Counted from the stretch's first letter, positions 45,283 through 54,514 are shown. The stretch: 64,000 bases of DNA from Bacteroidales bacterium (GCA_029974835.1 JARKQN010000059.1:1-64000), one strand, 5' to 3'. Notes: generated from the sequence alone by a model not told the origin. Made by a program: numbers and translations.

Positions 45283-46698
45283 ATGAGTATTTTAACAGCA
45301 ACCCTGCCATACAAGGTAAAGGATATAAAGCTTGCCGGCCTGGGACGAAAAGAGATAGAGATTGCCGAGAAAGAGATGCCAGGACTACTGGCCATACGGA
45401 ACAAATATTCGGCCGAGAAACCGCTTAAAGGAGCAAGGATTACAGGGTCACTGCACATGACCATTCAGACAGCAGTGCTTATTGAGACACTGGCCGAACT
45501 TGGTGCCGATGTGCGGTGGGCAAGCTGTAATATCTTCTCAACACAGGATCATGCCGCCGCAGCCATTGCTGAAAGAGGCATACCCGTGTTTGCATGGAAA
45601 GGCGAAACTCTCGAGGAATACTGGTGGTGCACTGCTCAGGCCCTCTCATTTCCCGACGGCAAAGGCCCGAATCTCATTGTCGACGACGGCGGAGATGCCA
45701 CTCTTATGGTGCACCTTGGATACAAGGCCGAGAAAGACCCTTCCGTTCTGGACGTAAAAGCAGGCAGCCGCGAAGAGGAGATAATCCTCGATACTCTCCG
45801 GAAAATACAGAAGGAGGATAACCGCAAATGGCACAGGGTAGTGGCCGAACTGAAAGGTATCTCTGAGGAAACCACCACCGGTGTGCACAGGCTTTACCAG
45901 ATGCTTGAGAAGGGAGAACTGCTTGTTCCTGCAATTAACGTTAACGATTCTGTTACCAAGTCAAAATTCGACAACCTTTACGGCTGCAGGGAGTCACTTG
46001 CCGACGGCATTAAAAGAGCCACCGATGTGATGATCGCCGGAAAGGTGGTTGTGGTGTGCGGTTACGGCGACGTGGGAAAGGGCTGCGCTAAATCAATGCG
46101 CTCATACGGCGCAAGGGTTATCGTCACCGAAATTGACCCTATCTGCGCCCTCCAGGCTGCAATGGAAGGATTCGAGGTTAAAACAGTTGAAGATACTCTA
46201 AGCGAAGGAAATATTTACGTGACAGCTACCGGCAACTGCGATATAATCACGCTCGAACACATGCTTAAAATGAAAGACCAGGCAATCGTCTGCAACATCG
46301 GACATTTCGACAATGAAATACAGGTCGACCGCCTGAATGCATACGAAGGAGCAAAACGGATAAATATCAAGCCCCAGGTTGATAAATATCAGTTCCGGGA
46401 CGGGCATGCAATTTATCTCCTCGCCGAAGGAAGACTTGTTAACCTCGGCTGCGCGACAGGACATCCTTCATTCGTTATGAGCAATTCGTTCAGTAACCAG
46501 ACGCTTGCCCAGATTGACCTCTGGAAGAAGAACTACAAGACCGGGGTTTACCGCCTTCCGAAATATCTCGACGAGGAAGTTGCCAGGCTCCATCTGGAAC
46601 AGCTCGGCGTGAAGCTTACAACACTTACCGAAAAGCAGGCAAAATATATCGGTGTGAATTCCGAAGGACCTTATAAACCGGAACATTACCGTTATTAA
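45283..46698 (+). CDS. ahcY: S-adenosylhomocysteine hydrolase
   Basis: The 471-residue NAD-dependent enzyme splits S-adenosylhomocysteine into adenosine and homocysteine in the activated methyl cycle. [57 protein letters not shown] (NAD-binding glycine motif) and the C-terminal KPEHYRY are diagnostic. The length corresponds to the form with the 40-residue insertion found in bacteria and plants. It is transcribed alone and convergent with the Rieske-like gene. Confidence 0.97.
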   Translation: MSILTATLPYKVKDIKLAGLGRKEIEIAEKEMPGLLAIRNKYSAEKPLKGARITGSLHMTIQTAVLIETLAELGADVRWASCNIFSTQDHAAAAIAERGIPVFAWKGETLEEYWWCTAQALSFPDGKGPNLIVDDGGDATLMVHLGYKAEKDPSVLDVKAGSREEEIILDTLRKIQKEDNRKWHRVVAELKGISEETTTGVHRLYQMLEKGELLVPAINVNDSVTKSKFDNLYGCRESLADGIKRATDVMIAGKVVVVCGYGDVGKGCAKSMRSYGARVIVTEIDPICALQAAMEGFEVKTVEDTLSEGNIYVTATGNCDIITLEHMLKMKDQAIVCNIGHFDNEIQVDRLNAYEGAKRINIKPQVDKYQFRDGHAIYLLAEGRLVNLGCATGHPSFVMSNSFSNQTLAQIDLWKKNYKTGVYRLPKYLDEEVARLHLEQLGVKLTTLTEKQAKYIGVNSEGPYKPEHYRY

Positions 46699-46707
46699 CC
46701 GGGGGTC

Positions 46708-47184
46708 TCAGTGATTCCAGACATGAACCACTGAGCCGTTGAAAGAGGTCCGGTAGTTCTTGAGAGGATACCTTCCAACTCCCGAATAAGGGGTGCCCGA
46801 AGCCGGCAGGGCATAAGATGTACCGCACCGTGGACAAACGGCAAAATTGCCATCAGCATTCACTTTTACGCTTACCCCTTCCGATACAAAATCGTGCGGG
46901 CACGTACGGTCGTAGGCATAAAACTGATCAAGAGTGGCCCTGTAAATAATTATCCCATTGTTGTCGTACCCTGCAGCCACCGATCCGAGATTGTTCGTCT
47001 GGTAGCTGACATAGGCAAAACTGCCGACGGCATTCAGGTCGAAAAACAAAGGATCGGAAAGATTTATAAAGAAATCGACATAAACATCAGGGATAACATC
47101 ATTTTTATCCTTGTTGCAGGAAGAGAAAAATAGCGAAGAGGTTAAAATTAAGAATGAAAATAATATATTTGGTTTCGGTTTCAT
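46708..47184 (-). CDS. Rieske-like lipoprotein with CxH...CxxC ligand set
   Basis: The 158-residue protein has a lipoprotein signal (FFSSC, Cys23) and a small beta domain. Two short motifs stand where a Rieske [2Fe-2S] domain has its ligands: CPH at 95-97 and CPRC at 117-120. Classical Rieske clusters use CxH and CxxH; here the last His is replaced by Cys, and the disulfide Cys pair is absent. GTSYALPASGTPYSGVGRYPL follows, as in Rieske ferredoxin-like lipoproteins. Whether it binds a 3Cys-1His cluster, another metal or nothing is open. It is likely envelope-located. No obvious redox partner is adjacent. Confidence 0.72.
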   Translation of the reverse strand: MKPKPNILFSFLILTSSLFFSSCNKDKNDVIPDVYVDFFINLSDPLFFDLNAVGSFAYVSYQTNNLGSVAAGYDNNGIIIYRATLDQFYAYDRTCPHDFVSEGVSVKVNADGNFAVCPRCGTSYALPASGTPYSGVGRYPLKNYRTSFNGSVVHVWNH

Positions 47185-47253
47185 GAATTACATTAAGGCG
47201 CCAAAGTTACAATCAACTCTGAATAAAAACGCAAAAAACCAATTAATAGTTGT

Positions 47254-47631
47254 ATGAGAAAGATTCTTTTATTCTCCATCAGCGTGGTATTGCTCGTATT
47301 TCTTGGCACGGCTGCGGCCGAAGCACAGCAGCGTCCAAGGACAAGAGGAAAAAGCCCCGAGAAGGCCCTGTTCAGCAAGAAGAGAAAGGTGCAGGTTGTT
47401 GAATCGCGCGGTGTGAGGAAAAAGAAGAAAGAACAACAGAAAAAGGAGGAAAAGCTCAAAAAAGAGTATAACGATTTCGTTAAGCAATCAAAAAAGAGGG
47501 CGTTTCAGATACAGTCGCCTGATGTACAGGCACGTATGAAGCAAAACGAGAAAGATATTGCAGTGAGGGAGAAACAGAAGAAGAAACAGACATCATCGGC
47601 AACAAAAAAAGCTGCAAGGAAATACAAATAG
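47254..47631 (+). CDS. Small exported Lys-rich protein, function unknown
   Basis: The 125-residue product has a signal peptide (cleavage near AEAQ, residue 25). The mature protein is strongly basic: about a third of residues are Lys or Arg, with runs such as VRKKKKEQQKKEEKLKKEYN. It is probably helical and contains no recognisable domain. Divergent from the Rieske-like gene, it leads towards greA but is separated by a promoter. A periplasmic role in binding acidic polymers is only speculation. Confidence 0.65.
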   Translation: MRKILLFSISVVLLVFLGTAAAEAQQRPRTRGKSPEKALFSKKRKVQVVESRGVRKKKKEQQKKEEKLKKEYNDFVKQSKKRAFQIQSPDVQARMKQNEKDIAVREKQKKKQTSSATKKAARKYK

Positions 47632-47675
47632 TTGGTTAATTAATTGAAAAACACACATAATAGAGTGTAATTTTT

Positions 47676-47705
47676 TTTGAATTTTCAAAAAATATTTTAA
47701 TTTTG
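47676..47705 (+). promoter_or_regulatory. Promoter of greA
   Basis: TTTG at 47676-47679 and TAATTTTG at 47698-47705, 18 bases apart, fit the Bacteroidota consensus and lie 61 bases before the greA ATG. Confidence 0.6.
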
Positions 47706-47766
47706 TGTTCATGAAGAGTTCCGGTAAGGCTGGAATTCTTCTTATTTTTAATATAATCAGAATCAA

Positions 47767-48240
47767 ATGGCTGATAATACGTATATTACAGAGGAGGGAA
47801 TGCAGAGGCTCAGGGAAGAGCTCGAGCAGCTCAGAAATGTCGAAAGGCCCCAGATAGCAAGGATGCTTGCGGAAGCGAGAGAAAAAGGCGACCTGACCGA
47901 GAACGCCGAATACTCCGCCGCCAAGGAGGCGCAGGCTATGCTGGAACTTAAAATCTCGAAGCTTGAGGATCTCATTGCACGCTCAAGGATTATTGACAAT
48001 TCAAAGATTGACACATCCACTGTTCGAATCCTTAATAAGGTGAAAATCAAGAACCGGGTAAACAATTCAATTATGGAATACCAGATTGTCCCCGAGAGCG
48101 AGGCAAGCCTTAAACAGGGCAAAATTGCAATCAACTCACCCATCGCCCAGGGTCTGATAGGGAAAAAAGTCGGTGAAGTGGTCGATATTAAAGTGCCCTC
48201 CGGCACTATTCCTTTTGAAATTTTATCAATCTCAATCTGA
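47767..48240 (+). CDS. greA: Transcription elongation factor GreA
   Basis: The 157-residue protein rescues backtracked RNA polymerase by stimulating transcript cleavage. The N-terminal antiparallel coiled coil includes EGMQRLREELEQL and AREKGDLTENAEYSAAKE, in which the acidic tip residues (D, E) are conserved. The C-terminal FKBP-like domain has SPIAQGLIGKKVGEVVDIKVP. Standard length. It is followed after 13 bases by the HIT-family gene, which is the usual neighbour in Bacteroidota and suggests one transcript. Confidence 0.96.
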   Translation: MADNTYITEEGMQRLREELEQLRNVERPQIARMLAEAREKGDLTENAEYSAAKEAQAMLELKISKLEDLIARSRIIDNSKIDTSTVRILNKVKIKNRVNNSIMEYQIVPESEASLKQGKIAINSPIAQGLIGKKVGEVVDIKVPSGTIPFEILSISI

Positions 48241-48253
48241 ATAACAGGAAGCC

Positions 48254-48655
48254 ATGGCATCAATATTCACCATGATAATAAACGGGGAAATACCCTGTTA
48301 CAAAGTGGCAGAAGATGACAGGTATTTTGCTTTTCTCGATATAAATCCTCTTAACGAGGGGCATACCCTGGTCGTGCCAAAGAAAGAGGTCGATTATATA
48401 TTTGATCTCGATGAGGAGACCTATACCGGATTGATGCTCTTTGCCAGGAAGGTGGCTCTGGCAATAGGCAGCGAGATACCGTGCGAAAGGATTGGAGTGG
48501 CAGTTGTGGGACTTGAAGTTCCTCATGTTCACGTACACCTCGTACCCATGAATACCATGGAAGACATCAACTTTAAAAAGCCAAAACTTAAATTGTCTCC
48601 CGAACAGTTTAAAGAGATTGCATCCAGGATAGGATCGAGGTTTAATTCACTCTGA
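48254..48655 (+). CDS. HIT family nucleotide-binding hydrolase
   Basis: The 133-residue protein has the histidine-triad motif HVHVHLVP and the N-terminal IFTMIINGEIPCYKVAED typical of the HinT group. Members hydrolyse adenosine phosphoramidates or related nucleotides. The natural substrate cannot be told. It is co-oriented with greA 13 bases upstream. Confidence 0.92.
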   Translation: MASIFTMIINGEIPCYKVAEDDRYFAFLDINPLNEGHTLVVPKKEVDYIFDLDEETYTGLMLFARKVALAIGSEIPCERIGVAVVGLEVPHVHVHLVPMNTMEDINFKKPKLKLSPEQFKEIASRIGSRFNSL

Positions 48656-48685
48656 ACAGATTTATAAATCATTTTACTGAAAACT

Positions 48686-48700
48686 TTACTAAATTAGTAA
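48686..48700. promoter_or_regulatory. Perfect AT-rich palindrome before comF
   Basis: TTACTAA-A-TTAGTAA is a perfect 7-bp inverted repeat with a single central base, 20 bases before the comF start. It might be a small operator or the weak terminator of the greA-HIT transcript. Confidence 0.3.
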
Positions 48701-48719
48701 GGTCTTTTGATCTTGCTGC

Positions 48720-49421
48720 ATGGGTTTCTTTTACGAACTGGCCGATGACTTCCTGTCGCTTTTTTTCCCGCGTATATGTCACGGATGCGGAGAACATCTT
48801 CTCAGAAATGAGAAGCTTATCTGCACAGAATGCCTCGTGGCTATACCCCGCACCCGGTATCACCTTTCAGAGGATAATCCCGTCGCCCGTCTTTTCTGGG
48901 GCCGCTGCAGCATCGAAAGAGCGGCTGCATTTTCTTATTACAACAGGGGGTCGCGGATAAGAAAAATTATTCATGCCCTGAAGTATGACGGGGTAAAAGA
49001 GCTTGGGGAGTTTCTTGGCAGGATCTACGGCACTCAGCTGATGGAGAGCAGTTTCCTTGAAGGGATAGACTATATTGTACCTGTCCCTCTGCATCCGGCC
49101 CGGGAGCGAAAAAGAGGTTATAACCAGAGTGCCGGGATTTGCTCCGGACTCTCTGCAGCGACCGGAATACCGGTAAAAACAGATCTGCTGAAGCGTTCAG
49201 CTTTTTCCGCAACCCAGACAAAAAGGTCACGGTACGACAGGTGGCTGAATGTGGAAGGTATTTTCACCATTTCCGGCAAGGAGATGCTTAAGAACAAACA
49301 TATTCTGCTTGTGGATGATGTTATCACAACCGGGTCGACCATAGAAGCCTGTGCGGCTGAGCTTAAGAAAGTTGAAAACCTGAAGATAAGTGTGGCTGCA
49401 ATGGCCTGGTCACCCGCCTGA
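48720..49421 (+). CDS. ComF-family phosphoribosyltransferase-like protein
   Basis: The 233-residue protein has an N-terminal zinc-ribbon (CHGCGEHLL and CTEC) and a type I phosphoribosyltransferase domain with VPVPLHPARERKRGYNQSA and the PRPP-loop HILLVDDVITTGST. In naturally competent bacteria ComF acts in DNA uptake or integration, but the family is also widespread elsewhere. It overlaps the convergent ruvC by 12 bases. No other uptake genes are in the window. Confidence 0.9.
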   Translation: MGFFYELADDFLSLFFPRICHGCGEHLLRNEKLICTECLVAIPRTRYHLSEDNPVARLFWGRCSIERAAAFSYYNRGSRIRKIIHALKYDGVKELGEFLGRIYGTQLMESSFLEGIDYIVPVPLHPARERKRGYNQSAGICSGLSAATGIPVKTDLLKRSAFSATQTKRSRYDRWLNVEGIFTISGKEMLKNKHILLVDDVITTGSTIEACAAELKKVENLKISVAAMAWSPA

Positions 49422-49982
49422 TTTGTTCACCCTGCCGGGGTTTTTACTGATAAAATCTTTCCAGCTGTTATAACTTTTCCCGGCGGCAGGCTTATTACTC
49501 TGGTAATAATGGCAAAGCGCGGCAGCGAGACCGTCGGTGGCATCCAGTATGATTTCATCCTCCCTGAATTTCAGTATGCTCATAAGCATGAAGGCAACCT
49601 GTTCCTTGGAGGCTGACCCGAGGCCGGTGATGGACATTTTTATTTTTCGGGGAGCGTATTCAAAAACAGGCACCGACCTCGAGAGGGCGGCAGAGATGGC
49701 TGCCCCCTGAGCCCTCCCCAGCTTTAACATCGACTGAACGTTCTTGCCGTAAAAGGGTGATTCGATTGCCAGTTCGCCGGGATGGTACTCTTCTATCAGA
49801 CCGGTGGTCCTTTCGAAGATATGCTTTATCTTGAGAAAATGGTCCTTAAACCCTGATAGTTCGATAACCCCCAGGGTAATCAGCCTGGGCTCTTTGCCGG
49901 AGCATTCTATGATGCCGTACCCTGTGATATTGGTTCCCGGGTCAATTCCGAGAATGATCCTGTCCTCGGGTTTTCTTTTCAA
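49410..49982 (-). CDS. ruvC: Holliday junction resolvase RuvC
   Basis: The 190-residue endonuclease cuts Holliday junctions together with RuvAB. The catalytic acidic residues lie in GIDPGTNITGYG, AIESPFYGKN and DATDGLAAALCHYY (Asp). RNase H fold and length are normal. Its 3' end overlaps comF on the other strand. ruvA and ruvB are not in the window. Confidence 0.95.
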   Translation of the reverse strand: MKRKPEDRIILGIDPGTNITGYGIIECSGKEPRLITLGVIELSGFKDHFLKIKHIFERTTGLIEEYHPGELAIESPFYGKNVQSMLKLGRAQGAAISAALSRSVPVFEYAPRKIKMSITGLGSASKEQVAFMLMSILKFREDEIILDATDGLAAALCHYYQSNKPAAGKSYNSWKDFISKNPGRVNKSGG

Positions 49983-50003
49983 CTGCTTCCTTATTGTAAC
50001 TTA

Positions 50004-51311
50004 TTATCTGTTAATGATGTATGCATTATTCATCAGTCCGGGCCGTTCTCTGAAATACTGTACTCTCTTACCGGTGTAAGAGCCTTTGGCGCCAAAGGTT
50101 CCGTTTTCCATATAATATACTGCCTGGCTGAAGCTGGCCTCCGCAGGGTCGCCCCAGTTATGTTTGATATCATCATCGGCAAGCTTCTGTGGCGGCAGCC
50201 CCGTGTAAAAGTCCCCGAAATTATCTTTGTTAACCAACTTAAAGGTAACCGGGGCATAGACATACTTTGGTACTGTTCCGGGGTATGTCCATACATTCAT
50301 GCCGGTGGGTTTGCCGTTGGTGGTGTCGCCCACAAGCACAACGTTCAGATAGGGCCTCAGCCCGTTGATAACAACCTCGCTTGCGGAGGCTGTTTCGCGG
50401 GTGCATATTACCACCAGCCTCGACAGATTCAGTGGATAGAGCATGGTCTTGAAATAGGTGGTCTGATTCTCCGACGACTTCAGGTCGTTGAAAAGCATCT
50501 TTATCAGTATGCTTGAAGGAGACTGTCCCGAGATATAGCTGGCCAGTTCGGTAGCCACACTCAGAATGCCCCCGGTATTGTACCGCAGATCGAGTATCAG
50601 GTCTTTTACGTCTTCCTGTTTGAATTTTGCGAATGATGCCTTGAGTTCATTTGATGAAGGTTCGATAAACTCATCGAAAACAAGATACCCTGTCTTTCCG
50701 GATGAGAGGTTCAGTACAGTGTCGACCAGGACGGAATTAAGAGTGAACGACTGTTTAGTGGTGGTAATGGTCGAATCCTTTCCTTCGGGTGTTACAAAAA
50801 CAAAGGTATTGGTAACGCCGGCTGTTGAGGGCCCTATAAGCTGGTTATATGCATTTGCATCACCCGAGAGGAATACGGCAGCCAGGTCGGTGTTGTTGAG
50901 TTTTTTGACTATCCAGCCTCTGCGCACCCCCAGCGGATAAAGAGGAGAGTTTTTATAGATTGTAACTATGCGGACCTTATTATCGTTGTCGAGACCCATC
51001 CTTATTCCATGTCCCACAAATGTTCCCTGCATTGAGGCGACAAAAGATGCATAATCGGCCACGAAACTCCACCTGTCGTATTGTTTATACCTGAGGTCAA
51101 CCATCAGTTCATACGGATCCTTGTAATCGGATGCCTTAACTACGGGAAGTTTATCATACCACAGGTACCACTCCTTCATCAGGCTGTAAAGTGCCTCGTT
51201 TGCCTTTGTCTCCCCTGATGTATTTGTAACGGGCTGGATATCATCCTTCTTGCAGGCACCTGCTAACAGCAGCGCGGCAATGATTAGTATTAAATTCTTT
51301 CTGGCTGACAT
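50004..51311 (-). CDS. S41 family C-terminal processing protease, lipoprotein
   Basis: The 435-residue protein carries a lipoprotein signal (LLLAGAC). A PDZ-like region (GIRMGLDNDNKVRIVTIYKN, SPLYPLGVRRGWIVKKLN) precedes the tail-specific protease domain, in which LILDLRYNTGGILSVATELA and CTRETASASEVVINGL contain the catalytic Ser, and GDTTNGKPTGMN the catalytic Lys. It is probably anchored in the envelope and degrades or processes exported proteins. The substrate is unknown. It lies downstream of the DMT transporter gene on the same strand. Confidence 0.88.
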   Translation of the reverse strand: MSARKNLILIIAALLLAGACKKDDIQPVTNTSGETKANEALYSLMKEWYLWYDKLPVVKASDYKDPYELMVDLRYKQYDRWSFVADYASFVASMQGTFVGHGIRMGLDNDNKVRIVTIYKNSPLYPLGVRRGWIVKKLNNTDLAAVFLSGDANAYNQLIGPSTAGVTNTFVFVTPEGKDSTITTTKQSFTLNSVLVDTVLNLSSGKTGYLVFDEFIEPSSNELKASFAKFKQEDVKDLILDLRYNTGGILSVATELASYISGQSPSSILIKMLFNDLKSSENQTTYFKTMLYPLNLSRLVVICTRETASASEVVINGLRPYLNVVLVGDTTNGKPTGMNVWTYPGTVPKYVYAPVTFKLVNKDNFGDFYTGLPPQKLADDDIKHNWGDPAEASFSQAVYYMENGTFGAKGSYTGKRVQYFRERPGLMNNAYIINR

Positions 51312-51350
51312 AAGAATATAATGATTTCAGATTTGCTAAAGTAATAACAA

Positions 51351-52241
51351 TTAATATGCCACCGGTGTTTTCCTGTTCTGAATGTAGATTCCGGCCACAA
51401 TCAGAACCAGCCCGGCCGGTGTTGTGTAATAAACGGGTTCGTTGATGATAAAGTATAAAAAAACAAGTGAAATAAACGGTGCGATATATACCAGGTTGCT
51501 CACACGGGCTGTGTTTTCCGCCATCTGAAGTGCCTTGAGCCATAACAGGAATGTGATGCCCATTTCAAAAATGCCCGTATAGACCGATGCTGCAAATCCT
51601 TTTAAACCAGGTATCTTACTCCATCCTCCTGTAACCGACATTGCAATTATAAGGTATATGGAAGCAAACAGAAACCCCGTGAATAGCTTCACGGCTTCGT
51701 CGCGGCCATCCTTCATGTTGAAGATGAAGTAAAGTGCCCAGAAGAATGAGCTGCCGGCCGCCAGCAATATTCCCGGAAGATTTGTTATGCCCGGGTTCAG
51801 GGGGTGGCCCTGGGAGGAAACAATGTAAACACCTGCGAAACTGATGAAAAGTGCCAGAAAACTCTTTGCCGGGATTCTTTGTTTCAGTATGGGAACCGAG
51901 AGAAAAACAAGAATTATCGGCCATATCATGTTCAGCGGTTGTGCGACCTGGCCGGGCAGAAGACTGTAGGCTTTAAGAAGTATGATGTAATAGATAAATG
52001 GATTTACCAGGCCCAGAATCATTGAGGAGATTATTTCCTTTTTACGTGGCCGGAGCGCCGTACCAATCCTGCCTGTAAACAATACCGCCGCAAAAAGCAC
52101 CAGTGTGGATGTGAATGAAGCCACGGCCAGCATCGGAAGGACTTCTGTCTCCGAGAGGCCGATCTTAAAGACCGTGGGTATTGTCGACCAGAAAAGAACC
52201 GCCAGGATGGCATAGAGATATGACTTTTGCGTCCTGGTCAT
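51351..52241 (-). CDS. EamA/DMT-superfamily transporter
   Basis: The 296-residue inner-membrane protein has ten predicted helices in two EamA repeats; the first helix AILAVLFWSTIPTVFKIGL and the repeat LLAAGSSFFWALYFIF are typical. Such proteins export metabolites or amino acids. The substrate is unknown. I place the start at the ATG at 52241 rather than the in-frame TTG at 52271, which would overlap serS by 8 bases; neither has a ribosome-binding site. Confidence 0.85.
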   Translation of the reverse strand: MTRTQKSYLYAILAVLFWSTIPTVFKIGLSETEVLPMLAVASFTSTLVLFAAVLFTGRIGTALRPRKKEIISSMILGLVNPFIYYIILLKAYSLLPGQVAQPLNMIWPIILVFLSVPILKQRIPAKSFLALFISFAGVYIVSSQGHPLNPGITNLPGILLAAGSSFFWALYFIFNMKDGRDEAVKLFTGFLFASIYLIIAMSVTGGWSKIPGLKGFAASVYTGIFEMGITFLLWLKALQMAENTARVSNLVYIAPFISLVFLYFIINEPVYYTTPAGLVLIVAGIYIQNRKTPVAY

Positions 52242-52263
52242 GTTCAGGGTTGAGGTTTGTAAA

Positions 52264-53538
52264 TCAGTCAATAATCCCGAAACCGGTATACTTAACCAGT
52301 ACTTCAGGTATGCGGATGCCCTCTTTTGTCTGGTTGTTTTCGAGAATTGCGGCGACTATCCTGGGCAGGGCAAGGGCGCTGCCGTTGAGTGTATGCACCA
52401 GCCTGTTCTGTTTCTCCCCCTTTTCCCTGAACCTGCATTTCAGGCGGTTGGCCTGGAAGGACTCGAAATTTGATACCGAACTTACTTCGAGCCATCTCTT
52501 CTGGGCGCCCGACCATACTTCAAAATCGTAGGTAAGGGCCGAGGTAAATGACATGTCTCCGCCGCAGAGTCTCATTATCCTGTAGGGAAGGTCAAGTTTC
52601 CTTACAAGGCCTTCAACGTGGGAAACCATCTCCTCAAGGGCTTCGTAGGAGTGTTCGGGGTGGGCAATCTGGACAATCTCCACCTTGTCGAACTGATGAA
52701 GCCGGTTAAGGCCTCTGACGTGGGCTCCCCACGATCCGGCTTCGCGCCTGAAGCATGGGGTGTAACCCATATTCTTTACGGGGAGATCTTCAGAATTCAG
52801 GATTACATCCCTGTAAATATTTGTTACCGGAACCTCAGCGGTGGGGATAAGGTAGAAATTATCGGCGGTAACATGGTACATCTGGCCCTCTTTGTCGGGG
52901 AGCTGACCTGTTCCGAAGCCCGAGTCCTCGTTGACGACAATAGGGGGCAGGATTTCGAGATATCCCGCTTTTTCACCCTCGTCGAGGAAGAAGTTGATAA
53001 GTGCTCTTTCGAGTTTTGCGCCTTTGCCTTTATATACGGGAAACCCGGCCCCGGTGAGCTTTATTCCGAGTTCGAAATCGATTATGCCGTACTTCTTAAT
53101 CAGTTCCCAATGGGGAAGGGCATCAGCGGGCAGTTCAACCGCCGTACCGCCCTCCCTGACTTTAAAATTATCTTCAGCACCTTTCCCGGGGTTGACCGAT
53201 GCATGGGGGAGGTTTGGAATCTTTACGAGTTCGGTTCTGAGTTCTTCATCCAGTGCAGCCAGCTTTTCGGCCAGACGCCGTGACTCCTCTTTCAGCGAGG
53301 CTGTTTTTGCCCGGGCACTTTCGGCTCCGGCGCTGTCGCCCGATTTGATCAGCATCCCAATTTCCTTCGAGATTTTGTTCTGCTCGGCAAGAAGAGCGTC
53401 CGACTCTTTCTGGGTTTCTCTTCTGCGGAGGTCAAGCTCAAGAACCCTGTCAACCAGGGGAGCGGCATCAAAATTCTTGATCTTCAGGCGTTCGATTACA
53501 AAATCTCTTTTTTCCCTTATCAGGTTAAGTGTAAGCAT
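52264..53538 (-). CDS. serS: Seryl-tRNA synthetase
   Basis: The 424-residue class II enzyme charges tRNA-Ser. The N-terminal coiled-coil arm (about residues 30-105) binds the tRNA long arm. Class II motifs are visible: motif 2 in PCFRREAGSWGAHVRGLNRLHQF and motif 3 in LNGSALALPRIVAAILEN. LIPTAEVPVTN binds the serine substrate. Length is normal. It lies downstream of a terminator that closes rplU-rpmA and upstream of the DMT gene. Confidence 0.97.
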   Translation of the reverse strand: MLTLNLIREKRDFVIERLKIKNFDAAPLVDRVLELDLRRRETQKESDALLAEQNKISKEIGMLIKSGDSAGAESARAKTASLKEESRRLAEKLAALDEELRTELVKIPNLPHASVNPGKGAEDNFKVREGGTAVELPADALPHWELIKKYGIIDFELGIKLTGAGFPVYKGKGAKLERALINFFLDEGEKAGYLEILPPIVVNEDSGFGTGQLPDKEGQMYHVTADNFYLIPTAEVPVTNIYRDVILNSEDLPVKNMGYTPCFRREAGSWGAHVRGLNRLHQFDKVEIVQIAHPEHSYEALEEMVSHVEGLVRKLDLPYRIMRLCGGDMSFTSALTYDFEVWSGAQKRWLEVSSVSNFESFQANRLKCRFREKGEKQNRLVHTLNGSALALPRIVAAILENNQTKEGIRIPEVLVKYTGFGIID

Positions 53539-53548
53539 AACTTTATTT

Positions 53549-53577
53549 AAATAAAAAGCAGGCTTCGGGAGCCTGCT
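53549..53577 (-). terminator. Rho-independent terminator after rpmA
   Basis: On the minus strand AGCAGGCT and AGCCTGCT form an 8-bp stem with loop CCCGA, followed by TTTTTATTT. It closes the rplU-rpmA transcript just before serS. Confidence 0.85.
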
Positions 53578-53646
53578 GTAAAATTATAAAAAACTTGTTT
53601 GCCGTAACTGCTTAATCGGGTAATTAATCAGAGCCGGTGTTTTTTG

Positions 53647-53913
53647 TTACTCCTGGCTGCTGACAGGTTTAACGGAAACGTATGATCTGTTTCCTTTCTT
53701 CCTTGTAAACACCACTTCTCCGTCAACAAGGGCGAAGAGGGTATGATCTTTTCCTATTCCCACGTTAAGGCCGGGGTGATGGACAGTGCCTCTCTGGCGT
53801 ACCAGGATATTGCCAGCCTTTGCAAACTGGCCTCCGAAAAGTTTCACTCCCAGTCTTTTGCTTTCAGAATCTCTGCCGTTGCGCGAGCTTCCTGCTCCTT
53901 TCTTGTGTGCCAT
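53647..53913 (-). CDS. rpmA: 50S ribosomal protein L27
   Basis: The 88-residue protein has the basic N-terminus [20 protein letters not shown], which reaches the peptidyl transferase centre, and [15 protein letters not shown]. No N-terminal presequence of the type cleaved in Firmicutes is present. It follows rplU by 35 bases, the usual gene pair. Confidence 0.97.
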   Translation of the reverse strand: MAHKKGAGSSRNGRDSESKRLGVKLFGGQFAKAGNILVRQRGTVHHPGLNVGIGKDHTLFALVDGEVVFTRKKGNRSYVSVKPVSSQE

Positions 53914-53948
53914 AACTAAAAGTTTTAAATCCCGTTATTGAGGATAAA

Positions 53949-54470
53949 TTATTCTTTCTTTGATGCGCTTTTCTTTGCGGTGGTTTTCGGGGCTGCCTTT
54001 TCAGCACTCTTTTCCCCTGCAGCCTGGGCTTTGGGTGCACGCGGCTTTTTTACAGCAGGCTTTTCTGCTGCTTCGGGTGCGGTTGCAGCTCCGGTCTGAA
54101 CAGCAGCCTCCTGCTCTGCGGCCTTTTCGGCATGATGTTCAGCTTTTTTCCTTGCTGCCTTTTCCTTGATGCTTACAATTTCCACCTGGGTGAAGTACTG
54201 GCGATGGCCATTCTTTACCCTGTAGCCTTTCTTTCTCTTCTTCTTGAAAACAATCACCTTGTCACCTTTAAGGTGTTCCAGGACTTTTGCTTCAACCACT
54301 GCGTCCTTAATAACAGGCTCTCCTACGGTTACTTTACCCTTGTCTTCGATAAGAAGAACCTGGTCAAATTCAAGTTTTTTCCCATTTTCTGCCTGGAGGC
54401 GGTGGACAAATATCTTCTTTCCTTCTTCCACCTTGAACTGCTGCCCGGCAATTTCCACGATTGCGTACAT
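53949..54470 (-). CDS. rplU: 50S ribosomal protein L21 with long Ala/Lys-rich C-terminal tail
   Basis: The first 103 residues form a normal L21 (MYAIVEIAGQQFKVEEG, FKKKRKKGYRVKNGHRQ). A tail of about 70 residues follows that is almost only Ala, Lys, Glu, Pro and Ser. L21 proteins usually end near residue 105. Such extensions occur in some Bacteroidota, and their role is unknown. The start is the ATG at 54470; the frame is open further upstream, but that part lacks family similarity. Confidence 0.93.
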   Translation of the reverse strand: MYAIVEIAGQQFKVEEGKKIFVHRLQAENGKKLEFDQVLLIEDKGKVTVGEPVIKDAVVEAKVLEHLKGDKVIVFKKKRKKGYRVKNGHRQYFTQVEIVSIKEKAARKKAEHHAEKAAEQEAAVQTGAATAPEAAEKPAVKKPRAPKAQAAGEKSAEKAAPKTTAKKSASKKE

Positions 54471-54488
54471 AAATGTCGTCGTTATGTT

Positions 54489-54514
54489 TTTCCGTGAGGC
54501 GCACCGTTTCTTAA
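54489..54514 (-). promoter_or_regulatory. Inverted repeat in the rplU leader
   Basis: On the plus strand the sequence ACCGTTT-CTTAA-ACACGGT lies between the rplU promoter and start codon. It forms a small hairpin with one mismatch. It may be an autoregulatory site for L21, as ribosomal protein leaders often are; this is a guess. Confidence 0.3.
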
